From Verrucomicrobiales bacterium (GTDB lineage Bacteria > Verrucomicrobiota > Verrucomicrobiia > Verrucomicrobiales > DEV007), in the NCBI GenBank assembly GCA_029212615.1, contig JARGPJ010000005.1:310001-374000 (forward strand): a stretch of DNA of 64,000 bases, given 5' to 3'. Shown here piece after piece: positions 1 through 8,716 of this stretch (positions are counted from its first letter, which is position 1; the number at the start of each line of letters is the position of its first letter). A model generated the notes under the pieces. That model was not told the DNA's origin, made no database searches, and worked only from the letters and a program-made list of their open reading frames with translations. Position numbers and translations under genes: made by a program.

Positions 1-733
1 CCAGACCTTCAATCGAAATCTCCTGAGCTCCGCTAACCAGCGAGTTGAATTTATTTTTGAAAATGTAGAAACAGAAAATACTCGGAATCGCCACGACCAG
101 TCCGCCGGCCGTCGTCATCAGGGCGAGTGAGATGTTTCCGGCCAGTTCGCTTGGATCAGCGCCACCACTGAGCCCCATCGTATCGAACGCCAGAATCATA
201 CCGGCAACAGTACCGAACAGCCCGATCATCGGAGCCGCCTGCGCGATCACTGAAAAATAACCAATCCAGGACATATAGCGGGAATTCTCACGAATCGCGA
301 AATCAGCGATCGCGTCCTCCACTCTGACACGCCCAAGTGTTTCGGTATCTGTCGCATCTACCAGCGGATAAGAGGTCGCAACCATCCGACCGAGATAGGA
401 GGGATCCTGCGCCGCGATATCGATTGAACTGCGAACACGGACGTCAGCCATATTTTCGAGAATCTCATCCCTGAGACCAGCGGGAACGAACTTCTTTTTT
501 GAAAGTTGAAGTGCATTGAAAACGGCAAGCGTGATCATGACAACAGAGAGGACACCAATCGGAGCCATGAACCACCCGGCGTCCAAAATCTTATCCATCA
601 GGGTTTTTGTTTCCGGAGCGGAATCCCCGGCTTCCTGCGCAAACAGATCAGGTGACGCAAAAGCCACGATGAGAAAAACACCGAAGGTGATGAGACGACG
701 CTGGGATCGAAGGAGTGACATCGTTTTTGACAT
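1..733 (-). CDS. MotA/TolQ/ExbB proton-channel family protein, 3' end cut by window
   Basis: I translated this reading frame by hand from the ATG at 733 to the window edge; 244 codons are visible and no stop is reached. The N-terminus has a signal-like hydrophobic segment (about residues 12-30, ending near FAQEAG), then a TM helix around residues 53-75, a cytoplasmic region, and two further TM helices rich in Gly/Ala/Thr. The motif MIGLFGTVAGMILAF is typical of ExbB/TolQ/MotA channel subunits, which use the proton motive force to energise outer-membrane transport or motility. A leading signal-like helix is common in ExbB homologues of Verrucomicrobiota and Planctomycetota. An exbD-like gene would be expected beyond position 1 but cannot be seen. 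ATG at 721 is an alternative start. Confidence 0.85.
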   Translation of the reverse strand, partial: MSKTMSLLRSQRRLITFGVFLIVAFASPDLFAQEAGDSAPETKTLMDKILDAGWFMAPIGVLSVVMITLAVFNALQLSKKKFVPAGLRDEILENMADVRVRSSIDIAAQDPSYLGRMVATSYPLVDATDTETLGRVRVEDAIADFAIRENSRYMSWIGYFSVIAQAAPMIGLFGTVAGMILAFDTMGLSGGADPSELAGNISLALMTTAGGLVVAIPSIFCFYIFKNKFNSLVSGAQEISIEGL

Positions 734-819
734 AAGATATTCTGTGGGTCTTTGGTAAAATGACAGTCGCTGTTCTTGAGACATTTGAGAGGTTCTGTAA
801 AGGAAAAAAGAAAATTCAT

Positions 820-1566
820 CTACGCTTTTTCTGCAAGCTCTTGATCACCTGTGATCTCGAGAAATACCTCTTCGAAGGTCATTTCATGCTCATTCTCCGC
901 CAGTTGCCTGATCTCACTGATTGTTCCCAGCGCTTCGAGTTTTCCGTGATTGATAATTCCGACCCGGTCCGCAAGTTCCTGCGCGACATTAAGGAGGTGA
1001 GTCGAAAGGAAAACGGTGACACCGGCTTCGCTCCTCGCTTTCAGCTCCTCCTTCACGACCAGCGCGTTCTTTGGGTCGAGACCAACCATTGGTTCATCAA
1101 TAATAATAACCTCAGGATCATGGAGCAGGGCCGAGGCGATCGCGAGCCTCTGCTTTGTTCCATGACTGAGATTCTCAATCCGCTGCCGGCCATAGGAAAC
1201 CAATGAAAACTGCTCCATCAGTTCAGGCGTTTTAAGGCGGGCCCTCGCCGGATCAACCTCAAAGAGATCCGCGATGAACCCCATGAATTCGAGCGGAGTC
1301 AGCTTGTCATAAAACTCAGCAACATCGGGAATATAGCCAATGCGGCGCTTCGCCTCCATCGGGTCTTTCTGAATATCAAACCCACAGATTTCAGCACAGC
1401 CTTCCGTCGGTTTCATGAGCCCGGTGAGAAGCTTGATCGTGGTCGTTTTCCCTGCGGCATTGGGCCCCAGAAAGGCGAAGAACTCCCCCCGTTCGATGGT
1501 TAGATCGAGACCATCAAGGGCGAGAAGATCGCCATAACGCATCGAAAGATTTCGAGTTTCAATCAT
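820..1566 (-). CDS. ABC transporter ATP-binding protein
   Basis: A single ABC ATPase domain of 248 residues. The Walker A motif reads GPNAAGKTT, with the signature LSHGTKQRL and Walker B VIIIDEP; the C-terminus carries the D-loop and H-loop (STHLL). This layout is that of ABC-2 type exporters (CcmA/NatA-like). The reading frame is open upstream to 1650, but the ATG at 1566 gives a normal N-terminus (MIETRNLSMRYGDL) and overlaps the end of the preceding gene by 8 bp, which suggests translational coupling. No permease gene is adjacent. The upstream neighbour is a one-TM protein and the downstream neighbour is the ExbB-like gene, so the membrane partner is unknown. Confidence 0.88.
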   Translation of the reverse strand: MIETRNLSMRYGDLLALDGLDLTIERGEFFAFLGPNAAGKTTTIKLLTGLMKPTEGCAEICGFDIQKDPMEAKRRIGYIPDVAEFYDKLTPLEFMGFIADLFEVDPARARLKTPELMEQFSLVSYGRQRIENLSHGTKQRLAIASALLHDPEVIIIDEPMVGLDPKNALVVKEELKARSEAGVTVFLSTHLLNVAQELADRVGIINHGKLEALGTISEIRQLAENEHEMTFEEVFLEITGDQELAEKA

Positions 1567-2365
1567 CAGTCTTTGTCTCCTTTTTCTTCGAGTAGGCGTC
1601 AAGCGGCATGAGAATTTCAGAAATAGCCTCAAACCCGAGATCACTCTCAATCCGAAGAGGCTCCCCTACCTCGCTCAGGAAGACCTTCACGCCACTTCCT
1701 CCCTGCTTTCCACTGCTGAGAGTTAACAGGTAGGCCCGGAGATCCCGTCCTCCAAAGTTAAATTCCCCCATCCTCGCTGCGATGTCGAACTTCAAACTCT
1801 CCTGATCAATCTTCTCGAGCCCCAACATTGAAGCCATTGGCAGCATCTGAAGAGCGTTGAATCCAATCGAAGGCTGCGATGAGTCCGTTTTAAAGATCGT
1901 TTCGTCTCCCATCGTGAGTGAAGCTTTCACGACAGGTGGAAGGCCTTCGAAAGCAGCGTGAGCCGTCAAACTCCGGGCGGGCACCCTCACGGAAAATTCA
2001 CCGCGATCAAAAACGATTTCAGTGTCAAATTCAGCAAAACCCCGCCAAAACAAATCGATTCCCGGCTCGTCATTCGCCGGATCGAGGGCGTCGATACTTC
2101 CTGTTAACGAAAGAGTATTCGCGAACTTTCCGGTCTTCACATCATTCCCCGAACTCCCCGCGATATTAATTTCGCCCCGACGACTTCCATGGTCGAGTAG
2201 CGTCATGCGCGTCGATTCATTCCATGCAAAAAACACTTCGAAGACCTCCCTCGGATCCACGCGGGCCATTCTCGATTCAGGCGGAGCCCATACCACTGCA
2301 CAGAGCCAGGCGATACTGCCAAACCAGAAGCCGACAATCGCAATAGGAACAAGTTTTCGCAGCAT
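1559..2365 (-). CDS. membrane-anchored protein of unknown function
   Basis: A 268-residue protein with one N-terminal TM helix (about residues 5-28, VPIAIVGFWFGSIAWLCAVV) followed by a soluble, probably periplasmic domain rich in short beta-like segments. I do not recognise a family. It overlaps the ABC ATPase gene by 8 bp and sits 5' of it on the same strand, so the two are very likely made together; it may be an accessory or anchor protein of that ABC system, but nothing in the sequence shows a transport role. The start ATG is followed directly by a Leu-Arg-Lys N-terminus typical of a signal anchor. Confidence 0.7.
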   Translation of the reverse strand: MLRKLVPIAIVGFWFGSIAWLCAVVWAPPESRMARVDPREVFEVFFAWNESTRMTLLDHGSRRGEINIAGSSGNDVKTGKFANTLSLTGSIDALDPANDEPGIDLFWRGFAEFDTEIVFDRGEFSVRVPARSLTAHAAFEGLPPVVKASLTMGDETIFKTDSSQPSIGFNALQMLPMASMLGLEKIDQESLKFDIAARMGEFNFGGRDLRAYLLTLSSGKQGGSGVKVFLSEVGEPLRIESDLGFEAISEILMPLDAYSKKKETKTDD

Positions 2366-2428
2366 TCAGAGAAGACTACCACGATCCCTCATAGCGAAAC
2401 AACAATTCTTACGCCCTCCCGAACAAGC

Positions 2429-3010
2429 CTATCCGGAATAGAGTTCCTGAGACTGGCAGTAATCGAAAACAGACGGGGTCATCCACTCTCGACGAGCTTC
2501 GAAATCTTTTCTGATCGCGGTGGATGAAGCAGGATGTGAAAACTCTACCGCAGTGTGCCTCCAACCCGGCCGACCAGCTACTTTGTCCCCGTGGCGGGTG
2601 AGAACAATGAAGTGCAGCAGGGAGCGCAACTTCTCCGGCTCAGCCCAGCGCTCAATCGATTCCCATTGATCGGTTCCGAGAATCCAATACCAGGAAACCA
2701 TCGGCTCCTGTTCATGAAAATGAGACGCCGTTTCCCAGGAATAACTGGGCTGGCTCCGGCTGATCTCATAATCAGAGACATCCGCCTCAGGTATGGTCAC
2801 CTCCTCAAGGGCCAGCCGGATCATCGTTTCACGAGACTCACCTGAAGCGATTGTCCCCGTCTTAAACGGTGAAACAAAACACGGCATGAAAATGAGACGA
2901 TCCAACGAAACCTCACCGATGGCGAGCTGAGCCATCGCAAGATGACCCCGATGAATTGGATCGAAGGAACCGCCGAAAATGGCACAGCGAGTTGGAGAGG
3001 GATCACCCAT
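2429..3010 (-). CDS. nadD: nicotinate-nucleotide adenylyltransferase
   Basis: NadD makes nicotinate adenine dinucleotide from nicotinate mononucleotide and ATP in NAD synthesis. The N-terminal nucleotidyltransferase motif GGSFDPIHRGHL (residues about 13-24) contains the HxGH-type ATP-binding element, and the C-terminal ISTSTxIR-like motif appears as SSTAIRKDF. The middle contains the expected ILGTDQWESIERW segment. At 193 residues it has normal length. The ATG at 3010 lies 37 bp from the preceding gene on the same strand. Together with nadB at 25.3-26.9 kb it belongs to the de novo NAD pathway, although the two are far apart. Confidence 0.93.
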   Translation of the reverse strand: MGDPSPTRCAIFGGSFDPIHRGHLAMAQLAIGEVSLDRLIFMPCFVSPFKTGTIASGESRETMIRLALEEVTIPEADVSDYEISRSQPSYSWETASHFHEQEPMVSWYWILGTDQWESIERWAEPEKLRSLLHFIVLTRHGDKVAGRPGWRHTAVEFSHPASSTAIRKDFEARREWMTPSVFDYCQSQELYSG

Positions 3011-3047
3011 TTCACCATTCTACGGCACGAAGTCAGCTCAGGAAAGC

Positions 3048-3857
3048 TCACTCGAAATTCAAATCAGCCTGGCCGCGCCGGTTAAACGCCCGGAAGGTCC
3101 GTCCGACCACCCTGAAACTGCCCGGCTCACGCGAGGTCGCGAGGACCCGTGGCTGAACCGCCTCAGGAGGCGGCCCGTTCTGCAAAGAAACCTTACTAAC
3201 ACTCGCGCCTCCCTGATACTTGACGACCGTTTCATTCCCCCAGAGTCCGTTGCCTGACTCGAAAAGAACAAGACCGGCAACACGAAGGCAAAAGCGCGTC
3301 ACGAGAAGCGGCTCTTTTGATTGATTCACAATCGTCACCGGGCACTGAATACCCACTTCCGACGTTTCCAGGCCCGGCAAATCCCGGGCCTGAGAAGCCA
3401 ATTGGTAACACAGCTCCCCCTTACCCGGCTGACCAAACCATGATTGCTCAAGCGCGACAGTCGGGAACTCGGCTAGAATTTGATCAATCTTATCCTTCAC
3501 CCGAACGACGACGCTGGGAGGAATGCTCACCCAGATCCGTTTCGATGCACCGGGCTCAAGATCGATTCTGTATTCAGGACGAACGATAACCGGGAGGTCG
3601 GGGAATGCCGGGTTGATATCAAGTTCATCAACACCGGTGCATACGGCCCACCGTGTCCAATCAACCGCGGCCTCTTCGAGATCGGAATTAAGTTCCGAAT
3701 CCTCCAGAGTCTTCGAGGCAAGATAAACCTCCCCGTCTCCGGAACTGAGTTCGATCAAAAGATTCCCCCAGTTGAGACGAGTTCTTTCCTGATCCATGAG
3801 CGCACGCCGCCCCCATGAAATCTGTCCAGTCTCGAAAAGCATCATGAAACATTTCAC
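3048..3857 (-). CDS. conserved hypothetical protein, possibly DUF432-like
   Basis: A 269-residue soluble protein without signal peptide or TM helices. It opens with a short beta-rich stretch (ISWGRRALMDQERTRLNWG), followed by a region with VRPEYRIDLEPGASKRIWV and a long Pro/Gly-rich second half. The layout reminds me of DUF432 proteins, but I hold this only weakly. The start codon is GTG at 3857, preceded at a spacing of about 5 nt by AAAGAG; the in-frame ATG at 3845 has no such site. It is the first gene of a leftward run with nadD and lies divergently to the DUF4403-like gene. Confidence 0.6.
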   Translation of the reverse strand: MKCFMMLFETGQISWGRRALMDQERTRLNWGNLLIELSSGDGEVYLASKTLEDSELNSDLEEAAVDWTRWAVCTGVDELDINPAFPDLPVIVRPEYRIDLEPGASKRIWVSIPPSVVVRVKDKIDQILAEFPTVALEQSWFGQPGKGELCYQLASQARDLPGLETSEVGIQCPVTIVNQSKEPLLVTRFCLRVAGLVLFESGNGLWGNETVVKYQGGASVSKVSLQNGPPPEAVQPRVLATSREPGSFRVVGRTFRAFNRRGQADLNFE

Positions 3858-3968
3858 GGGAACTCTTTGAAATAAACGGCGGTATCAAGTATCCCTGAAT
3901 CAGCCATAGCCAAAAGTGAGCTTTTAAGATCTCACGACATAACGACCTATTCTTCGCTTTCGTTATCC

Positions 3969-5465
3969 ATGAAAAAGATCCTCCTCATTGCCGGTGTCAT
4001 TCTTTTAACCCTCTTTGTTATCGTCCCGCTCGCGACGCGCTACCTCGGCCCCAGAATGATTTTCGTCGAGCCCCCAAAAGGCCGCCCCATCGGCGAGTTT
4101 GATCTCCCGAGAGCAGAAACATCCCTCGTCGCCGTCAACGTCGCGATCCCCCTCGACATGATGACTACCCTGGCGAACGCGAAGATCCCGGAGGAGTTTG
4201 AAGGCGGCGAACAGAAGGACTTTCACAAACGTATCAAACGCGGCCGGTATGCCTGGAAAGCAGTTCGCGGTGATGTCGCCTTTCAGAACACAGGGTCAAA
4301 CCTCGCCTTCACCACAGCGTTCCGCGGCGGGGCCCGCTTTCAGGGTGATGTCGATGCCAAAATCATCACAATCCCCCTCAACAGCACCGTGGAGATTGGA
4401 GGACTCGTTGGCGGAACCATGTCCCCTTCCGTTACTCCCCGGTGGCAAATCGATCCTCAATTTGCTCCACGACTCAGCCTATCAGAAGCAAACCTCTCAA
4501 TAGCAGGCCTCGGCGGCATCGATATCAGCAACATGTTAGGAGGATCTCTGAGTCAGTTTATTCAGAAAGAGGCTGCTAAATTAATGCCGGCCCTCGGCAA
4601 ACAACTCAATCTACGTGGAGAAGTCGAGAAACTCTGGAGTCAGGGTTACCTCAGCCAATTGGTAAACGACGATCCGAATGTCTGGATCAGTGTCACCCCG
4701 AAAAAAATCCTCATGGCTCCCATCAACTACACAGACCCCGAGCAGATCAGTATGGCGATCGGCATTCAGTCTAACACTTTTCTAACAAACCGCGATCCGG
4801 GACAACCGGCGCCTGCCCCCCTCCCCGACCTCACTCCTCTCGACGGTCCGGTCTCGACAGACTTGAAACTTCCTATCATCGTCAGTGTTGCGGAACTGAA
4901 CGAAGTCCTCGCTGAGGAAACGATCGAAATCGATACCGGAATTGGCACTAAAATCGACATCCACGGGCTCGAAGCAAAGATCGCTCAGGGTGGACTTCTT
5001 GATCTTAAGATCACGCTACAGGCGGACAAAAGCAGGATCGGGCGCGGGGTCGCCGGGGACATCTGGGTGAAAGCGAGACCGGTTATTGACTTCGAAGCAC
5101 AGACCCTCGGATTTTCTGAAGTTGAACTCACTGTGGAAACACTGGACAAATTGACCACCGCTGCCACCTGGCTGCTTGAAGGTATTCTCACCAGGGGAAT
5201 TGAAAGCCAGCTTCGTGTCGACCTCGATGACTATAAGGAAGAGATCAACGAAGAGGTTCAAAAAGCGATCGACTCTGCCGATCTACCTCCGGGGTTGGAT
5301 GTCTCCCTTCAAGATCTCGAAATCAATCTGGCTGACATTTACACCATTTCCCGCCACTTTCCGGAAGGCGAGCCGGACGCCGGCATCGTGATCGTTATCA
5401 ACGCAACCGCCAACATGGAAACCACATTGAATTCCATGATTCTAAAGCCGGAAGACGCTCCATGA
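3969..5465 (+). CDS. DUF4403-like membrane-anchored protein
   Basis: A 498-residue protein with a single N-terminal TM segment (residues 4-25, ILLIAGVILLTLFVIVPLAT), so most of it is predicted to lie in the periplasm. The body alternates amphipathic beta segments and two long helices; sections such as TDLKLPIIVSVAELNEVLAE (around 297-316) and the late segment on residues 390-450 match my recollection of the DUF4403 family, which has internal repeats possibly of a lipid-binding (TULIP/SMP-like) fold. The function is unknown. The stop overlaps the start of the following hydrolase gene (ATGA at 5462-5465), so the two are translated as a coupled pair. Confidence 0.65.
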   Translation: MKKILLIAGVILLTLFVIVPLATRYLGPRMIFVEPPKGRPIGEFDLPRAETSLVAVNVAIPLDMMTTLANAKIPEEFEGGEQKDFHKRIKRGRYAWKAVRGDVAFQNTGSNLAFTTAFRGGARFQGDVDAKIITIPLNSTVEIGGLVGGTMSPSVTPRWQIDPQFAPRLSLSEANLSIAGLGGIDISNMLGGSLSQFIQKEAAKLMPALGKQLNLRGEVEKLWSQGYLSQLVNDDPNVWISVTPKKILMAPINYTDPEQISMAIGIQSNTFLTNRDPGQPAPAPLPDLTPLDGPVSTDLKLPIIVSVAELNEVLAEETIEIDTGIGTKIDIHGLEAKIAQGGLLDLKITLQADKSRIGRGVAGDIWVKARPVIDFEAQTLGFSEVELTVETLDKLTTAATWLLEGILTRGIESQLRVDLDDYKEEINEEVQKAIDSADLPPGLDVSLQDLEINLADIYTISRHFPEGEPDAGIVIVINATANMETTLNSMILKPEDAP

Positions 5466-7801
5466 ACCGGCTTATCTTTCTGCTCGTTATATCACTCTTC
5501 TCCGAGTCCAACAGTTCAGCCGGAACACTCCCGGGAACGGCTCCACTGGACTGGGACGGAGAGGATTTCTCAGAACAAATCATGGAGGAGGCGCACTCCT
5601 TTGTTGAGCGCAAGATCGCTGAAGCAGCCACTCAGTCCTACCGGCTTCCTGCAACATCCAAGGATCGCGACATCGAAATTTCAAAAAGACGAAAGGAACT
5701 GCGTTTCATTCTCGGCGTCGTGGATGAACGGCCCTCCGTGCAAGTCGAGTTCGTGGACGATTCAGCCATCACCCTCGATGGTATTCCTCTCGGGAGCCTC
5801 GTTGCAGAGGGGCCGGGATTCCTGGTTCACCAGATTCGCTGGTCGGTCCTTCCCGGATTCTCCGCCGAAGGGCTCTACGTCACCCCTACCGGCACCTCGA
5901 CAATGCCTACCGCGCCCCCGGCAATGATCCTGATTCCGGATGCGGGTGAAACACCTGAAGATATTCTCGGACTCACGGCAAAGCTCAAGGGGCAGCAGCA
6001 AATGGGACTGCGCTTTGCCACCGCCGGCTTTCGCCTCGTGATCCCGACGACGATATCGCGAGATCTTTACAAGGGGGCGGATGAGGACGAAGCCCTCATC
6101 GAAACGAACCAAAGCCATCGGGAGTGGATCTATCGACAGGCTTTTCAAATGGGACGCCACCCCCTCGGGTATGAGATCCAAAGTGTCCTCGCGGCAGTTG
6201 ATTGGCTCCGCAACGAAAGCCTGGCTGATTCCATCACCGTCGCCGGCTGGGGAGAGGGAGGACGAACCGCTCTCTACTCAGCGGCCGTCGACGAGCGAAT
6301 TGATCACGCCTTTGTCAGCGGTGCTTTCGCTCCCCGTCACAAGGCATGGTCCGAACCGATTGATCGTAATATTTTCGATCTTCTTCCGCAGCATGGTGAC
6401 GCTGAAGTCGCCTCGCTGATCTTCCCGCGACCGCTCCTCATCGAGCACACCGTCTTCCCCGATGTCGAAACAAATAAAGGAAAGCTGGAGACACCCGGAT
6501 TTCCCGAGGTAAATGAGGAATTCGACCGAATCGCTGAAGTGCTCGGAAGCTTTAGCACGCCTTCCGGTTTTCTGATTCACGAAGCAAACCGTTCATCTCG
6601 CGCTGACTACCCCGCGGTTGCCGCCTTTCTTCAAACCATCGGCATCGAACGCGAAATCAGCCGTTTCCCGCCGATTGCACTTCTCATTGATTCACGAATG
6701 GGATACCGCCCCGATGCCCGCCATGAACGTGTCTTCGAGGGCATGCAAACCCACGTTCAGCATCTCGTCGACGGTTCCCTGAAAACCCGCCGCGAATTCT
6801 ATTTTCACGAAGCCGAACCCGGGCTTCGCCCCGGAAAATGGTCAGTCAAAGACTCACACCCCTCAATCTCCCCCCTCAAATTCATCGAGGAATCCGCCGT
6901 CTTCCGGGAGACATTCCGGGAAAAAATCATCGGAACCTTCGACGAATCCCTGTCTCCACCCAACCCACGGTCCCGAACCCTAACTGAAACCAAAAACTGG
7001 ATCGCACATGACGTCGTCCTTGATGTTTACCCCGGCTTCCATTCCTGGGGCACCCTCCTGATCCCGAAGAATATTAAACCGGGAGAGAAGCGACCGCTTG
7101 TCGTGTGTCAGCATGGACGCAACGGGCTGCCACGTGACACCATCGATGCCGCCAAACCGGCCTACAATGACTTTGCAGGGAAACTCGCTGATCGCGGCTT
7201 TATTACCTTCGCCCCGTTCAACCTCTACCGTGGTGAAGATGACTATCGATGGCTCGATCGGAAAGCAAACCTGATTGGAGGCAGCCTCTTCACCTTTATC
7301 GCCGCTTCCCACCGGCAAAATCTGAATTGGCTCAACACCCTGCCGGAAGTTGACCCTGACAGGATCGCCTTCTACGGGCTGAGCTATGGAGGCGAAGCTG
7401 CGATGCGAATTCCCGCGATCCTCGATCAATACTGTCTCTCAATTTGCTCAGGCGACTTCAACCAATGGACGCGAAAAGTAGCCGACCCGGATTTTCCAAA
7501 GAGCTTCATGAGATCAAAGGAGTGGGAGATGCCCTATTGGAACATGGGGAATACTTTTGACTATGGAGAAATGGCCGGCCTCATTTTCCCACGCCCTTTT
7601 TTTGTTGAGAGAGGGCATCACGATATCGTCTCCGAAGACGAATTCGTCGCCTTCGAGTATGCGAGGGTTCGTCGTCTGTATGCAACGTTCGGGATGAGCG
7701 AAAGAACCGGCATCGAATATTTCGAAGGCGGGCACTCGATCAATGGCAGGAGCACATTCGAATTCCTCCACAACCATCTTGATTGGCCTCAGCCGCAGTG
7801 A
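5462..7801 (+). CDS. secreted two-domain alpha/beta hydrolase, first domain apparently inactive
   Basis: A 779-residue protein with an N-terminal signal peptide (about residues 1-20, LIFLLVISLFSESNSSAG). Two successive alpha/beta-hydrolase (dienelactone hydrolase/acetyl xylan esterase-like) domains can be seen. In the second, the nucleophile elbow GLSYGG places Ser at residue 641, an HHDIVSEDE segment supplies a likely acid, and His at about 758 (GGHSI) completes the triad. In the first, the equivalent elbow reads GWGEGG at about residues 262-267 with Gly where the Ser should be, so that domain looks catalytically dead. Likely role: hydrolysis of an ester in a plant or algal polysaccharide or a related small substrate; the substrate is not evident. 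It is coupled to the preceding DUF4403-like gene. Confidence 0.8.
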   Translation: MNRLIFLLVISLFSESNSSAGTLPGTAPLDWDGEDFSEQIMEEAHSFVERKIAEAATQSYRLPATSKDRDIEISKRRKELRFILGVVDERPSVQVEFVDDSAITLDGIPLGSLVAEGPGFLVHQIRWSVLPGFSAEGLYVTPTGTSTMPTAPPAMILIPDAGETPEDILGLTAKLKGQQQMGLRFATAGFRLVIPTTISRDLYKGADEDEALIETNQSHREWIYRQAFQMGRHPLGYEIQSVLAAVDWLRNESLADSITVAGWGEGGRTALYSAAVDERIDHAFVSGAFAPRHKAWSEPIDRNIFDLLPQHGDAEVASLIFPRPLLIEHTVFPDVETNKGKLETPGFPEVNEEFDRIAEVLGSFSTPSGFLIHEANRSSRADYPAVAAFLQTIGIEREISRFPPIALLIDSRMGYRPDARHERVFEGMQTHVQHLVDGSLKTRREFYFHEAEPGLRPGKWSVKDSHPSISPLKFIEESAVFRETFREKIIGTFDESLSPPNPRSRTLTETKNWIAHDVVLDVYPGFHSWGTLLIPKNIKPGEKRPLVVCQHGRNGLPRDTIDAAKPAYNDFAGKLADRGFITFAPFNLYRGEDDYRWLDRKANLIGGSLFTFIAASHRQNLNWLNTLPEVDPDRIAFYGLSYGGEAAMRIPAILDQYCLSICSGDFNQWTRKVADPDFPKSFMRSKEWEMPYWNMGNTFDYGEMAGLIFPRPFFVERGHHDIVSEDEFVAFEYARVRRLYATFGMSERTGIEYFEGGHSINGRSTFEFLHNHLDWPQPQ

Positions 7802-7812
7802 GGCCTGAGACC

Positions 7813-7839
7813 CGGGACGCTCCCAATCGATGCGTCCCG
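7813..7839 (+). terminator. hairpin after the hydrolase gene, possible terminator
   Basis: An 8-bp perfect stem (CGGGACGC / GCGTCCCG) with an 11-nt loop begins 12 nt after the hydrolase stop codon. There is no T-run behind it, so it could be a Rho-dependent or structural end rather than an intrinsic terminator. Confidence 0.4.
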
Positions 7840-7911
7840 ATCGGCAACTGATGCGGAGCAGGCCCGGCGGGATGACCGAAGGTATGAGCGGTACTGCCTT
7901 TTTCAGTTGTC

Positions 7912-8664
7912 ATGACACAACAGAACTTTCATTTAGATCGCATGGAGAGATTTCTTCGCAGCCGTCTGGCCGAGGAATTTCATGGCAGCGACAGTCAGTT
8001 TCGCCCTTCGCTCACGATCTCAAGGCAATGCGGAACCGGTACCAGTCGCCTTGAGCGGCCTCTTGTTGAATACCTGGACATCGCCGATGAATCAGCGGTC
8101 CACGGGTGGGCGGGCTTCGACCAGTCCCTCATCGGAAAAATCATCGAAGGTCACAAACTACCCCGTTCGATGGAGCCCTACCTCGCGGATGAAGCCAAGT
8201 TTCCTGTCTTTGAGACGCTTGAGGAAGCGCTTCGACTCCAGCCATCCAAGTGGACGCTTTTCAACTATTCAGCAGCGACAATTCGAACGCTCTGCCGAAT
8301 GGGAAATGCACTGGTCATTGGAAGGGCCGGGAATTTTGTGTCCTCAGATCTGCCAAACACCTTTCATGTCCGACTCATCGGATCCCCCTTGAAACGCATC
8401 GCCTGTGTCTGCGACCGCTTTAAAATCACCCGGGCTGACGCCGAAAAACTGATAGACAGAACAGACCGCTCAAGAGCAGATTTTGTGAAACGCTATACAG
8501 GCGCCGACATCGATGACACCCAGGCCTACCATCTGATTCTCAACACCGACAATCTCCCGGATGAGGTAATTGTCAGGATCATAGGCGACTCACTCATTGA
8601 GTGGGCAAACGAAAAGGACCCCTCCACAAAAAACCGCCACCCCCTTCCTGGATCACTCAGCTGA
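7912..8664 (+). CDS. cytidylate kinase-like family protein
   Basis: A 250-residue soluble P-loop-like protein. The segment TISRQCGTGTSRLERPLVEY (residues 36-55) corresponds to the nucleotide-binding loop of the cytidylate-kinase-like family (SRQxGSGG), and the C-terminal section with DRSRADFVKRYTG and YHLILNTDNL is the lid and core region of the same family. The P-loop differs from the usual SRQYGSGG by carrying GTGTSR, so activity on CMP is uncertain; members of this family are generally not the essential Cmk. It lies alone between the hydrolase and a convergent regulator gene. The ATG at 7912 is favoured; the in-frame ATG at 7942 is an alternative. Confidence 0.78.
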   Translation: MTQQNFHLDRMERFLRSRLAEEFHGSDSQFRPSLTISRQCGTGTSRLERPLVEYLDIADESAVHGWAGFDQSLIGKIIEGHKLPRSMEPYLADEAKFPVFETLEEALRLQPSKWTLFNYSAATIRTLCRMGNALVIGRAGNFVSSDLPNTFHVRLIGSPLKRIACVCDRFKITRADAEKLIDRTDRSRADFVKRYTGADIDDTQAYHLILNTDNLPDEVIVRIIGDSLIEWANEKDPSTKNRHPLPGSLS

Positions 8665-8716
8665 ATCGCGACGGCCCCCAAGGCCCCACTTTGTCAGAAA
8701 CACTGAAGCCTACCGC

